Shown: one piece after another, positions 24,978 through 35,396 of the stretch
Layout of the letters: every line of letters starts with the position of its first letter
How positions within the stretch are numbered: position 1 is the first letter of the stretch
Assembly (NCBI RefSeq): GCF_001625215.2
Contig: NC_030383.2
Span: forward strand, 3,484,779-3,548,778
DNA length: 64,000 nt
Reading direction: 5' to 3'
DNA from: Daucus carota subsp. sativus
Taxonomy: Eukaryota > Streptophyta > Magnoliopsida > Apiales > Apiaceae
Translations under genes and position numbers: made by a program
Notes under the pieces: model-generated
The model's database searches: none
What the model saw: the letters and a program-made list of their open reading frames with translations, nothing else
Told to the model about the DNA's origin: nothing

Positions 24978-27900
24978 TTTTTTTTTTTTTGATAGAAATG
25001 CACTTGCTCGTATCAAGAAAACGCCGCTACTCCGAGGAGTTTCTTTCATTCAAAAAACTTATTATCTAACCGAAAGACATGAAAATGTCTCCGGAAGTTT
25101 AGACAATAACACTTAATGTCCGAAATAAAACGTCCCAAGCTCTAGATCCACTTTATTTCCTTCTCATCCCTGAAACCAAGGAACAAAATCTCACTATTAA
25201 TAATTAAAGACATTAGAATTAGTAATTATTCAAATCTCAGCATCAATATAATTTACAAGATATAAGAGAAGAAAATACATATCAAAAGAAATTAGAAAGA
25301 AATAATAAAAGAAAATCTAACCAAAGGGGGACCTTTGGTTAGATACTAAAAAACTTTAAGGATATTTTCCTATATTTAACAATTATGATGTACTTTTCAC
25401 TTGGCCAAGACTCAGTACTATTTAACGATGAATCATACAATTAAAGTTTGACAAATATGCCTCAGTATATTATCAAGCAGTTAATCAAACTTCATTATAC
25501 AGGTCCTGTTCGATTTTTCAGAAAGAAATGAGATATGCAGTCAGAAAGAGGGTGTAACAAACTGGGGAAGATACAATGAGATTTAAAAGAAATTATGAAT
25601 CGATATTGAAATTAGAGTTACATAGATTATGACTGTTGATAGCATGTTCCATTGTACTTCTTTAATACTATCCCAGTTTGCTAGATTTCTGTATTATATG
25701 CGCTTCTCATAAGGCACATTACAAGAATGTTTAAAGTTCCTCTCTAGTCTCCATATTTCGTGGAAGTTTGGAGCCTATCTTTCTAAACACAGAGTTGAGT
25801 TGTTGATACTTATAGCTTTCATATATTCTGCAGGAAGATCTGTTCTATCCGCACCCTTTCATACAGGATATACTTTGGGAAGCTCTGGATAAGTTCGTCG
25901 AACCTTTATTAATGTATTGACCTAGAAAGAAGTTAAGAGAGAAATCTCTTCGGAATGTTATGGAGCACATACATTATGAGGATGAAATACTCGGTGTATA
26001 TGTTTAAGGCCTGTTAATAAGGTCAGTTTACATTCCTTGATAGTGTTATTTCTCATTGTTTGAATATATAACCTCATTCTCTACTCCTCATATCCCTAGT
26101 ATCCCAACAATATAAATCCATCTCTGTGTTTAACCTGAAGTATATCCCAATCCCAAAAATAATGCATCTCTCCGCAATCAAGACAACTAAGAGCTACAAA
26201 ATACAAGCAGCCCGAGTACCTAGACCATGCAGCTCTCAGTCTATATTTAACAATCAAGTTACCATATCCTGCAAACATTTTCTGAGCACACCCAATAATA
26301 ACTTGTAAATTCAAATCTATATATATTGTCATAATAGATGTTAGGTACCTTAAGCTGAGCACATACAGTGAGTCCAAAGTACATATTACTGGAGAAAGGT
26401 ACCTTTCCTATGTAACTTAGGAGAAAGTTAAACTTCACTGCTTTTGAAAAAGTATTCTCACCTATCAGTTATGTTGAGTTAGAGAAATTTTATTTCTAAA
26501 TTTGCGATCTCTCCTAATAAGTTACTAAGATACTAATTTGAATTAGCACCCTATTTAGAGTAGTTCTTATCATGCCAGCCTGTCTAGCATTCATCTCGGG
26601 GGGCCAACCAGCCGCAGGTAGTCCTTCTGTAGCCATCAGATCAGCCTTGGGCCAGACCGACAACTAAATTTAAGTGATAAATCACATACTTCAGGATATT
26701 AGTAAAACAAGCATGCACTCACTAAGTCCCGTGGTAAAGATGCTAGTGCTTATAGATGATGACTAGCCGAGCTAATTAACACTATGAGGAAGAACAGATA
26801 TTTCTGCAGCAGTCTGCACTCCATCTGAGATCTGTTAATGCATCTCATTTAGTACGTAACATCATCCAGAACAAGAATAGACAGTTAATTGATCATGTAT
26901 TATAATAATTATTTGTAACCTGAAGAAACAGCTAAAACTTGTATACCCTATCTTAAAAGATTCTTTGATTAAAAGTATGTTCAGACAATGAGTGTGCGAT
27001 GAGAAAAGAAAACTGTCAAATCTCCTTCCCGTACTCTTGATTCGAAATGTATATCGTAATTACAGTGGTGTCTTTCTTGATTGAAAATTAGTCATTAGAA
27101 TACCAGAATATTGTATCATGTTGTACCTCTATTGGATGGTATTCTACTTATCTTTTATATACTTCTGATAATGAGTCCAATAGTAAATTCTGGTGATTAC
27201 AGCCCGCCAGCAAGTCTGGAGAAGAAAATTATAGAAACCAGCACCTTTTGAGCTTTTCATCTTTCAAAAGGAAAGCAGAGACTGAATGAAACAGAGCAAG
27301 AAACATAAAGAAGATATTGGAATACATACCTTTCTCCAACAATATTAACATGATTGTCTAGTATCGTCTTGTTCACAATTAATTGCAATCTATTCCCCCC
27401 TTGTCTATCAACTACATGTTCAAATTTACTTAATTCTACCAGTAAAAGACTTTAAAGATTCCCTTTTAAGTGAGGTAGTCAACCAGAACTGAATATGATA
27501 TTAACTTTAAGTTGTAAGTTCAACTTTAGAAGAACACTGGCACCTTTGTAATTAAGATATGTCACTCACATTATGGCTTTACATACTCTTATATTCTGAT
27601 GTATGCATAAGCACCTCGTATTCATATTCAGAGCTCTATACTAATTGCTGATCGACTGATAACATTCCCAAATGTCTAATATTCTCACAGATCATAAGAA
27701 CTACTAATGCAACAAAAATATAATGAAATACAATCTGCTCACCAGCAATAAACAATGAAAAAGGACTCAAGACATTATAATGGATTTGGTTGGTTAATTA
27801 ATATCAGGCTTTTATGTCCTCACCTGATGACCATCGAGACTCCTCGATTCTTTAGCCAGTAATAGAATTTTGCTAGTTACCAGATTACCAGGGCAGAGTT

Positions 27901-28451
27901 TCAGGCTTCAAAACACCAAAATCTAACATCTCTCCTCTCAAAAGAAGCCTGTAGAAGAGTGGCAAATCATCCTGATTAAAATACTAAAACAGGATCCTTA
28001 TCATCCTGGAAACATATCTAGCTTTATAATATCATAAAGAAAACTAAGACTAAGGAAAGAGAATACTATGCTGAACTCTCAAAATTAATTCCTTTTAAAA
28101 TTTACACGGTTTCCATAAATCCTTTTCAACATAATAGTTATTTCGGTTGTGTAAAATACCACAACGAATAAATTTTCAATAGGTGCATGCAGAACTTCCT
28201 CACAGTAAAACTACTTTAATACCCACCTTTTAGGCAGAAAAGAACCCTCATATCAGGACTTTTCATGTCTACAACGCTCCTTATCTATGTATAATTGTTC
28301 CTAATGGATCCATTCATGAAAGTTCTTCCTCTATTTGCAGGGCATGTTTGGCTAGATCATGTGCCGAAGAATTATCGCTGCGCCTTACATGAGAAATCGG
28401 TATACCTGGGAAATTTCCTAACAACATTTTTATATCTGATAGAAGGATACC
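24978..28451 (-). mobile_element. 5'-truncated LINE, copy B of the retroposon family
   Basis: CATTTCATGCAGTAAAACT is duplicated at 24960-24978 and 28452-28470, a 19-bp target duplication. A T run (24978-24990) is the poly(A) tail of a minus-strand insertion. The 3' ~200 bp match copies A and C (ATTATCTAACCGAAAGAC here in inverse). The 5' end opens inside a reverse-transcriptase polyprotein: 28451-28314 (-) encodes 45 residues including HVRRSDNSSAHDLAKHAL, the C-terminal RNase H motif of plant LINEs, then a TGA. The remaining 3.3 kb is non-coding, long for a LINE 3' UTR, and may hide further insertions. Confidence 0.85.
28314..28451 (-). pseudogene. LINE RNase H domain, C-terminal remnant
   Basis: 45 codons open from the truncation point to a TGA. 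The sequence PGIPISHVRRSDNSSAHDLA is the end of the RNase H-like (RVT_3) domain found after the reverse transcriptase of plant non-LTR elements. It has no start and is not expected to be functional. Confidence 0.85.
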
Positions 28452-29193
28452 CATTTCATGCAGTAAAACTGAAGCTAAGTAACTTCCAAAATAATATCTA
28501 ATGTCTAACCAATAAAATTACTCAGAATAGCTTCATCTTTTCGTCGTAACTCAAGGGAACGGTTGACTCCGTTGTTGTGCTACATTCTTCCAAATATTTG
28601 CAGCCTCCTTGTTAAGCTCCAGGTCATTATGATAAAATGGTTAATCAATGAAAGTCAGATATATTAACTTCAGTTCCAGTCTCATTGCTTGTTAGTTTCT
28701 GTATTTTTTTTTCTTTTCACCTTTCACAATAAAAATAAAATTGCTATCAAATATAGAAAACTAATCTTTATATTCTAAATTGAAATAAACAAGTTAAAAA
28801 GACTTACCGATAATATAATTCTTCTGTTAGTTATACACAGCTAGTTGAAAAATGATGATTAGTGAAAGTAATTATAGTATAGTTACCACAATAAAATATT
28901 TTAAAGTAAAATGACCAGATTGAAAACAAGTAAGAAGTTTAATGACCATTTAGGCTGCTCTCTCCTTGTTCTACATATTCCGAAGATAATGAGATTACTG
29001 TTAGCTCTAGTTTCATTAATAATGATGATCTCATGCATGCATAAAAATCTCGACCAATCAAAATCTTTAACCCAAGTAAAAAGTAGTTACTGACCACACA
29101 TTATAAAGACCCTGCAATTGGATTCCTCATATTCGGAAGAAATATTTATTTTTGAGAAATAAGACTCATCAAACACACCCGGTGTCCCAGAAT

Positions 29194-30660
29194 TCACTGG
29201 TCTCTGAGTTTCTTCAGCTCTTCAATCAGCACCATCAAATTCTTGTGTGAAGAACCACCTTCTTGTACAGCCTTCTTAGCCACATCCCCAAGCTCTTCAA
29301 TTTTCCTCCTCATCTCCTTCACCGTTTCATCCTCACCGTCCATCAACTTCCTCACAGCCTCTTCTATCTTCTCCCTCCTAACAATTTTCTTACCAGAATC
29401 AACCCATAAGTTCCACTCCTCTGCCCCAACTTCCACTCCAATCCCATACACCTGAGTCAACAGCTTCTCATTATAAAAATGCTCAGCATATAAAGGCCAT
29501 GTCACCATTGGAACTCCACAGCTCACAGCTTCAATCACAGAGTTCCATCCACAATGACTCACAAATCCGCCCACTGACGGATGATTTAAGATGAGCACTT
29601 GCGGCGCCCATCCTCTGACGATCATGCCCCTCTTGGTTTTAATCACATTCTGATAAAAACCAGAGGGTGTCCATTTAATCATGTCATCATCCTTCTCCTC
29701 ATCCTTTCCGAAAACCACCCAAATAAAATCTTTCCCGCATGATTCTAACCCGCAGGCTATTTCCATAAGCTGCAGGTCAGGAAACACACAGGCACTCCCG
29801 AAGCACACATAAATCACCGAATTAAAATTTTTCTCGTTAAGCCAATTGAGACGGTCGTTGTCAGTGACGACTGTCTCATGGCCTCTCTCCATCTTGTTAT
29901 TGCTGTTCGAGTTTAATAACGATGTCGGGCCGACATGGAAGATTTTAATCTTTCCTCCCGTAGCATCTTTGTAGTAATCAGTGTACACAGAGTCGAGCTC
30001 TGAAAAGTTGTTAACAATGATGCCGTAGCTCTTCAATTCAGCCTCTCTCCACTGTTCCATTAGCTGAGTGTACCCGTTTGGGGTTCGTATATAGTCCGGA
30101 AGCTGTGACCGTGTCATTGTGATCTTGTGTGGGAGATTTGGGATGACAAAAAGCTCGTAATCTGATTCAACACTGTGATGTGGTGAATCAGATTTACGAA
30201 CCTCGTGTTTGAGGGTCTGTGCAAACATGCACACCCCTTGAAACACGATCCTTGGAACGCTGATTTTGGCAGCAAAATCAGCGGTCCAAGGAAAAAACAT
30301 ATCAGAAACTATAACATCGGGAGGGTTAGAGATCATGAAACTTTCGAGGTCTGCTTGAAGAAGAGTCATTGCAGCGTAAAGTTTAGAGGCAGTAGGAATG
30401 TCTTTGGCAGATAGAAAGTTTTCGAGGCCATCAGGAAGGCCGACTTGTTTAGCAGGGAAGGGAAATGTTTGGACGCGGAAATTAGGCGAGTCAGTGGTTT
30501 TTTTCAGGAGAGAAGAAGCGTTGTGAGGAGTGGTGAGGATGGTGACATTTTGGGCGGCTGAGGAGAAGAGGTGGCCGATTTCGGAGAGTGGGATCATGTG
30601 GCTGAAGGAGAGGAAGGGGAGCATGTAAATCTCCAGAGGACGAGAGGTGCTCATTGTCAT
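29194..30660 (-). CDS. UDP-glycosyltransferase, UGT73-like, with His at the PSPG end
   Basis: Single-exon gene of 488 residues, normal for family 1 plant UGTs. The start is taken at 30660 (MTMSTSRPLEI); the frame runs 41 codons further upstream but across the TATA box. Catalytic His is H21 in SFSHMIPL and the activating Asp D120 in SDMFFPW. The PSPG box runs from W351 (WAPQVLILNHPSVGG) through HCGWNS to AEH at 394. Most UDP-glucose enzymes end the box with Gln; His there is found in several galactosyltransferases, including the UGT73P2 saponin enzyme, which also shares the MLPFLSFSH-type start. It is cytosolic, and the acceptor is probably a triterpenoid or flavonoid, but this is inference. 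A relic of its 5' end lies at 39415-39537. Confidence 0.94.
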   Translation of the reverse strand: MTMSTSRPLEIYMLPFLSFSHMIPLSEIGHLFSSAAQNVTILTTPHNASSLLKKTTDSPNFRVQTFPFPAKQVGLPDGLENFLSAKDIPTASKLYAAMTLLQADLESFMISNPPDVIVSDMFFPWTADFAAKISVPRIVFQGVCMFAQTLKHEVRKSDSPHHSVESDYELFVIPNLPHKITMTRSQLPDYIRTPNGYTQLMEQWREAELKSYGIIVNNFSELDSVYTDYYKDATGGKIKIFHVGPTSLLNSNSNNKMERGHETVVTDNDRLNWLNEKNFNSVIYVCFGSACVFPDLQLMEIACGLESCGKDFIWVVFGKDEEKDDDMIKWTPSGFYQNVIKTKRGMIVRGWAPQVLILNHPSVGGFVSHCGWNSVIEAVSCGVPMVTWPLYAEHFYNEKLLTQVYGIGVEVGAEEWNLWVDSGKKIVRREKIEEAVRKLMDGEDETVKEMRRKIEELGDVAKKAVQEGGSSHKNLMVLIEELKKLRDQ

Positions 30661-30707
30661 AGTTTGGTGAGATGTATGATACTGGAAGTGTTGTGTAAAA
30701 AGTGCTG

Positions 30708-30715
30708 GTATATAT
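30708..30715 (-). promoter_or_regulatory. Probable TATA box of UGT gene
   Basis: GGTATATA on the plus strand (TATATACC on the minus) lies about 50 bp upstream of the ATG at 30660, implying a short leader. Confidence 0.5.
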
Positions 30716-30789
30716 GCTACTTTAAGTGATTCATACGTAGATTTGGGGTACAAAATGGTCCCTGTAGCATGTGCATGTAGCATTGCTCG

Positions 30790-30976
30790 CAGGGGCGGAT
30801 CTAGAGACGGAATTTAGGAGGGCACCAAGCAAATTTTTGAAAAACACTTGTATATATTTTAAAATTTTAGGGGGGGCACTTCTGTAATTTTGTAAAATTT
30901 AGAATGGTGGAAAAATGTAAAAAAAAATTTTAGGGGGGGCACGTGTCCCCCGTGCCTCTTACTAGATCCGCCCCTG
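30790..30976. mobile_element. Short hAT-like MITE upstream of UGT
   Basis: CAGGGGCGGATCTAG and its inverted match CTAGATCCGCCCCTG bound 187 bp. The flanks ATTGCTCG (30782-30789) and ACTGCTCG (30977-30984) match 7 of 8, an 8-bp hAT-type target duplication. Two internal TTTTAGGGGGGGCAC blocks are direct repeats. Confidence 0.88.
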
Positions 30977-31208
30977 ACTGCTCGTATGCTACTAACTGAA
31001 TGAGATGTACTGAAGTAAGAATTGTATGAGAATTTATTAAGCACTGACTCTGAGGAATGATTGTAACTGTGTCTTGCTACAAATCAACGAAGCTAGAGTG
31101 TGATTGTGAAATCTGGTGTCATTGAGGTTTGAATTGCCATGCAGAAGACATGCAGCAGTGGGTACTGGGTAGTGGGGACTTATTCATTATAGTGCCCATG
31201 ATTTAGTG

Positions 31209-31437
31209 AGGTTTCTTGACTTCATGTTTTCTGGAAGTTTTCATTTCTCGGGTGCAAAACTGGGAATAGAGTTAAATACTAATATCTATCCGCGTTTAAA
31301 TTGTTTATTTTGCTAGTCTGTTTTTGAATTTTAAAAGGTTAAATTATAGTTGATATATAATAATTATTGTGATAAAATTTCAAAATTCTGAAAATCATTC
31401 GAAGAAGATTATATATATTTTCCAATAACATAATCTT
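31209..31437. repeat. Duplicated block, copy 1
   Basis: About 210 bp from GTTTCTTGACTTC through GGTGCAAAACTGGGAATAG and ATTCGAAGAAGATTATATAT recurs in the same orientation at 36846-37050, continuing at 39200 after an insertion cluster. No ORF is involved. The rest of 30985-31846 shows nothing recognisable. Confidence 0.88.
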
Positions 31438-31846
31438 TTATTTTTATATTAATATTATAATCAAATACATGCATCTCCTCCCGACCAGAAACAAGATATG
31501 CATATTCTTGCACAGAGTGTGACATCAGATCTAATTAACAAAGTGTTCAAGTACAGAGTGAACTAATTATAAGCAGCAAGAGCCAGTTGCATTGCCATTT
31601 TATGGTTTTTTAAACCATCACCAAGATGATATATTTTAAACAGAAAGCATGAGTACCAACCACACAAGACTAGACATGATAACCATGAAATTCCAAAGGA
31701 GTTATACTTAACAAAATGTTAATATCCAATATGTTGCAGACATTAATGAGCAAATGCAAATCTGATTTAACAATTCCCAACCTCTCACGACTAATGCTTA
31801 TGTAATTTTCATAGTCAAAATTCAAAAGATCCGCTAACAAAAAATC

Positions 31847-34836
31847 TTATCTTTTTCTACCACCACGCTCTCTCAACGAAAGGGAAAGTGTTTCTCCTCC
31901 TGAGACATTGTAATAAGCAAGGGAAAGATTATCCTTGAGAAAGCCAGCCTTTCCACTCAGTTTCTGTTTGTTTGAAGGAAGCTGAATCCCTCCCGCAATT
32001 TTTTCTTTCAAACTGCTAACCGTCTCGGATAAAGATTGTACTCTAATCTCCAGTACCTGCCCTTTCAGGTTTACATCATCAACATTTGGCACAGACACAT
32101 TAATACTTGCCGGTCCCTGAGGTCAAAGAAGAAAAAATCAATCAGAAATGCTACATAGAATGAGAAGTCAGAATTACTGAATCAGAAATGCTACATAGAA
32201 TGAGAAGTCAGAATTACTGAAACAGAGATGCAACATAATAATGAGAGATCAGAATTACTGAAACAAAGGCTATAAAAAAGAAGATCATTGTTCGATTAAA
32301 AAATTAAATACCCACAAACTCCTCAAATTCGAAGTAAAGTTAGAGAAAAGCTTTACACCTGTAAAGCATTTAGAAGACGTTCCCAAGCTGATCCTAATAC
32401 TATTCTGCTCTTGTACTAAGTCATAGTTGTTTGAGTCATAGTGAATTACTCGTTTGTAATCTTAATTAGTGGATCAACTTTTTTTTTTTTTTTTAATGTT
32501 CTTATCACATAGACTGCATCCGGTGATGATGAAAGTTGGTGTTTGCAGCTCAATTTTTAACAGGACTCTTTTAATCCATGACAGTGCTATGGACAAATTG
32601 CAACAAAATTTTGTCCTTGAATTCATAATATTAACAATAGTTAACTTTGGCACCTTATCCGGTATGAGGCAACAAAGAGTTTAGTTCGGAAAGGAAGATG
32701 CAACGTGGATACAAGTTCAAGGGTAAAACTTGCAGTAGAATAATAAAATTAAAAGATACTCCATACCTGGTGTTGAGCCAGGAACTGATCTTCAGGAATG
32801 AGCATAGAATCATCACCGAGTCTTTTCCTCTTTGGCTCAGGCTCCTCCAGAAGTGGAGGCGGTGGGGGAATTCCAAGAGGCATAGGTGGGTGAATTCCAA
32901 GATGCATCCCATGCTGGGGCATGACATTGGGTGCATAAGGTCGAGGAGCTGTTAGAGGTGTATACTGTGATCCTGGTGGGGGTGGCATGGGAATACTGGG
33001 TGGATTCACAGAAATTGACGGAGGCAAAGGAAGAGGTCGATTAACCATGAAAGGCTGCTGTCCGTAGTTGATTTGCAATGGGGGAGGTGGAGCGCAAACT
33101 TGAAGTGGAGGCCGTGGTGGGGCTGGAGCAAGGACCCCAGCCCCCAGAATCAGGGGTCGAGGAATATTAACAGCAGCAAGGTTTGCAGGCGGAGGAAGCG
33201 GCCGTATGGATGGCATACCAGGTCTTGGAGGAGCAGCAGGACCAGGAAGATTGCTGGCCACATCATTTATTTCCTCTCCATTAGGATTTTGAGACATGGC
33301 CTGGGGGGTTGCAGTACGTCCAATACTCCCTGTATGACCATCCCATATGACCTGCTCATATTTTTTCTTTTCAGTCTCTGCCTTGACTGCGTTAGAAACC
33401 TCCTCCTCGGTCGTACCAAATATATCAGGACGGGTCCGTGCAAGTCCCATAATGTTTTTGGATATGTCATCATCCTGGGCAAGGGTGGTATCCCGAATCT
33501 TAGCAAACATTCTCTCTTTCTGCTCCTTGTACTTGGGATCAATGAGAGAGATTCTCATGTGTTCAGACATCTCATTTATCAGAATTAGCTCACCAGTGAT
33601 TGGGGAAACAACGTATTTAGTTGGATCTCGATTTCTCTCCTCAGGCCTCTTCCAGTTCTTCACAATTCTCATTGGTTGATCCTCTTCCATTGGGGTTATT
33701 GTGGCTTCACTTTGCTTACCGCCGCCATTTTCTTTAAGACTAGCAACCTTCATGCCTTGTTCGAAAAGCTGAACCTCTTCTTCATCAATCTCCATTTCTA
33801 CTTCCTTTCCAGGCTCAACAATTAATTCTTCCTCCTCCAAAGTTGACATCTTGCTTCTCCTTATGACTTCCTCAAGTGTCATTGGAGCTGGTAAATCATC
33901 ATCCTCGTTATTGGCAAAGTCTATCATCTCGACAACAACGAAATCATGCCAATCAATAATCCTGGCCCTCTGTTTCCTTTCTTGCCGCACCTTATCCATG
34001 ATATTTTGCCTTGCCTGCTCTTGAGAACGCTCCCACTCCAACCTGTGAAGGCAACGTTCAAGGATGGTCGTCATGCTGTCAACACTGCTCTGCAGTTTAT
34101 CAGTCAAACCCTTCGGAGGCATTAACACTTTCGAATATGCATCTGTTAGAGAAGTAAAAAACTTAAACAGGATGCTATGTTTGGGCTTCATGAAGTTGAA
34201 CTGGGGGTTATTCCCCTCCCTACGTGAGAGTGCTTGCAGAAATGATTTCCCATTCCGAGCTGCAAACTGTGCTGTGAGCTTAATCATATCCAACTCCTCC
34301 CCAGTAATTCCTTCAGGAAGACGAACAGTGTACTGCTCTGCTGCTGGGGGTTCAAGGGGTTTACGAACAGTCCAGAACTGTTCCGAGGGATCAGGCTTTG
34401 CCTCCCCATTGCTGTCATCAGCAGCAGGAGCTGCTGACTCAAGACCAGATGCATCTGAAGTCTGACTACGAGATTCAGATAAACGATGCTGATAATAGGC
34501 ATGATACGGGTCTGAAGATTTTAAGAAATTGAATTTTGGATTGTTGGGAATATCATTCATAATCCTATGTTCGAATTCTTTCCTATCCTTTGCCTCAAAA
34601 GCCACAAAAGTAGCTGTTTTCTCAACAATGGTTCGAATATCCGGAGGTGGATGAATAAGTCCAATAGTTTTTGTGTGAGTGGCAACAGATACAGAAGCCG
34701 AGCTAGCCTGCCTTGCTTCTTTCTCCTCGATATCATCATGAATCTCCCTATCTTGCAATTCAGATGGAGGGAGAGGACCAAGATTCCCATCAATCGGTGG
34801 AGCCGGAAGGGGCAGTATCGGCGTGGAGCCTAACAT
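31847..34836 (-). CDS. SF3A1: Splicing factor 3A subunit 1 (SF3a120)
   Basis: Two exons: 34836-32767 (690 codons) and 32116-31847 (89 codons plus TAA), 779 residues, as expected for plants. Two SURP/SWAP domains lie at about 68-119 (KFNFLKSSDPYHAYYQHRL) and 182-238 (PQFNFMKP), followed by an acidic Glu-rich segment, a region PKYKEQKERMFAKIRDTTLA, a long Pro-rich stretch (about 530-680), the basic EPKRKRLGDDSMLIPEDQFL motif and a C-terminal ubiquitin-like domain ending RERGGRKR. SF3A1 is the scaffold of the SF3a trimer of U2 snRNP, needed for branch-site recognition in pre-mRNA splicing in the nucleus. It is divergently paired with SF3A3, another subunit of the same trimer, 560 bp away. Confidence 0.97.
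32141..32261. repeat. 40-bp tandem repeat in SF3A1 intron
   Basis: Two identical 40-bp units (32141-32180, 32181-32220), each starting ATCAGAAATGCTACATAG and ending AGAATTACTGA, are followed by a diverged third copy, all just upstream of the last-exon acceptor (on the minus strand). Confidence 0.93.
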
Positions 34837-35396
34837 CTTGCCTTGTTCGAGAGAGAGGAGCGGGGGGGGGGGGGGGGGGGGGGGGCGAGAGAGACGAGAG
34901 ATATGTTCTCCTTGTTAATTCAATACGGTGGTTAGAATATATAGACAAGCTGGCCGGATTTTTCTTTTTCGACACGGATTAGGCTTTGTATTCCGATTCC
35001 GCCCAAAATTTGTGTTCTATTTTCTGAATTTGCTATCGACTCAGTAGCCTCTCGATAGATAAATACAAAAATATATCAAAGCTCTATCAAAGTGCATCAA
35101 AAAACAAAAATATATCAAAGTTTTGCCTCATAATCCTATTTGAATTCAGAGAAAAATTTAACAAAGACAATGAATGTTTCCATCACAAACCATATCGAAG
35201 AGGGAAAGAATTGATTCACTCCGAATTGATATCGACTAAGGTTAGAAGTTAGAACTTTGCTTTTGCATCTATATAAGTCACATAATCAATTCTCCAAAAC
35301 CCTAAACTTTTGTCACAAAACCCTCAAATCAAAGAGATAGAGAGACCAGGGAGATATAGAGAGAGAGAGAGAATCATAGAGAGACCAAGGAGAGAG
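34837..35396. promoter_or_regulatory. Shared bidirectional promoter region of SF3A1 and SF3A3
   Basis: The two start codons face away from each other across 560 bp with no other gene. It contains a run of 23 G at about 34862-34885 close to the SF3A1 start and GA-rich leader sequence near the SF3A3 start (35341-35396). No clear TATA box was seen for either gene, which suits housekeeping promoters. Confidence 0.7.

Larger units (their letters stand above)
23207..28965. mobile_element. TIR DNA transposon (MULE-like) hosting nested insertions
   Basis: GGAGAGAGCAGTCTAAATGG at 23207 is matched by the inverted CCATTTAGGCTGCTCTCTCC ending at 28965, and similarity continues inward for about 60 bp (CATTAAACTTC, CAATCTGGTCATTTT). 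TTGTTCT flanks both ends (23200-23206, 28966-28972); counting the two preceding C bases the match is 9 bp. Removing the nested hAT MITE and LINE leaves a core of about 1.35 kb with no transposase, so it is non-autonomous. Confidence 0.75.

Noticed and set aside
28295-28501. 68-codon plus-strand ORF
   Set aside because: It is the complement of the LINE RNase H remnant and crosses the target duplication.
30661-30783. 41-codon N-terminal extension of the UGT
   Set aside because: It crosses the probable TATA box and precedes the family-typical N-terminus.
33073-34833. Several long ORFs opposite or overlapping SF3A1
   Set aside because: Shadow frames of a GC-richer coding exon; no domains.
35310-35396. 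29-codon N-terminal extension of SF3A3
   Set aside because: It begins with TTG and encodes GA-repeat-driven Arg/Glu residues; the ATG at 35397 starts the conserved protein.
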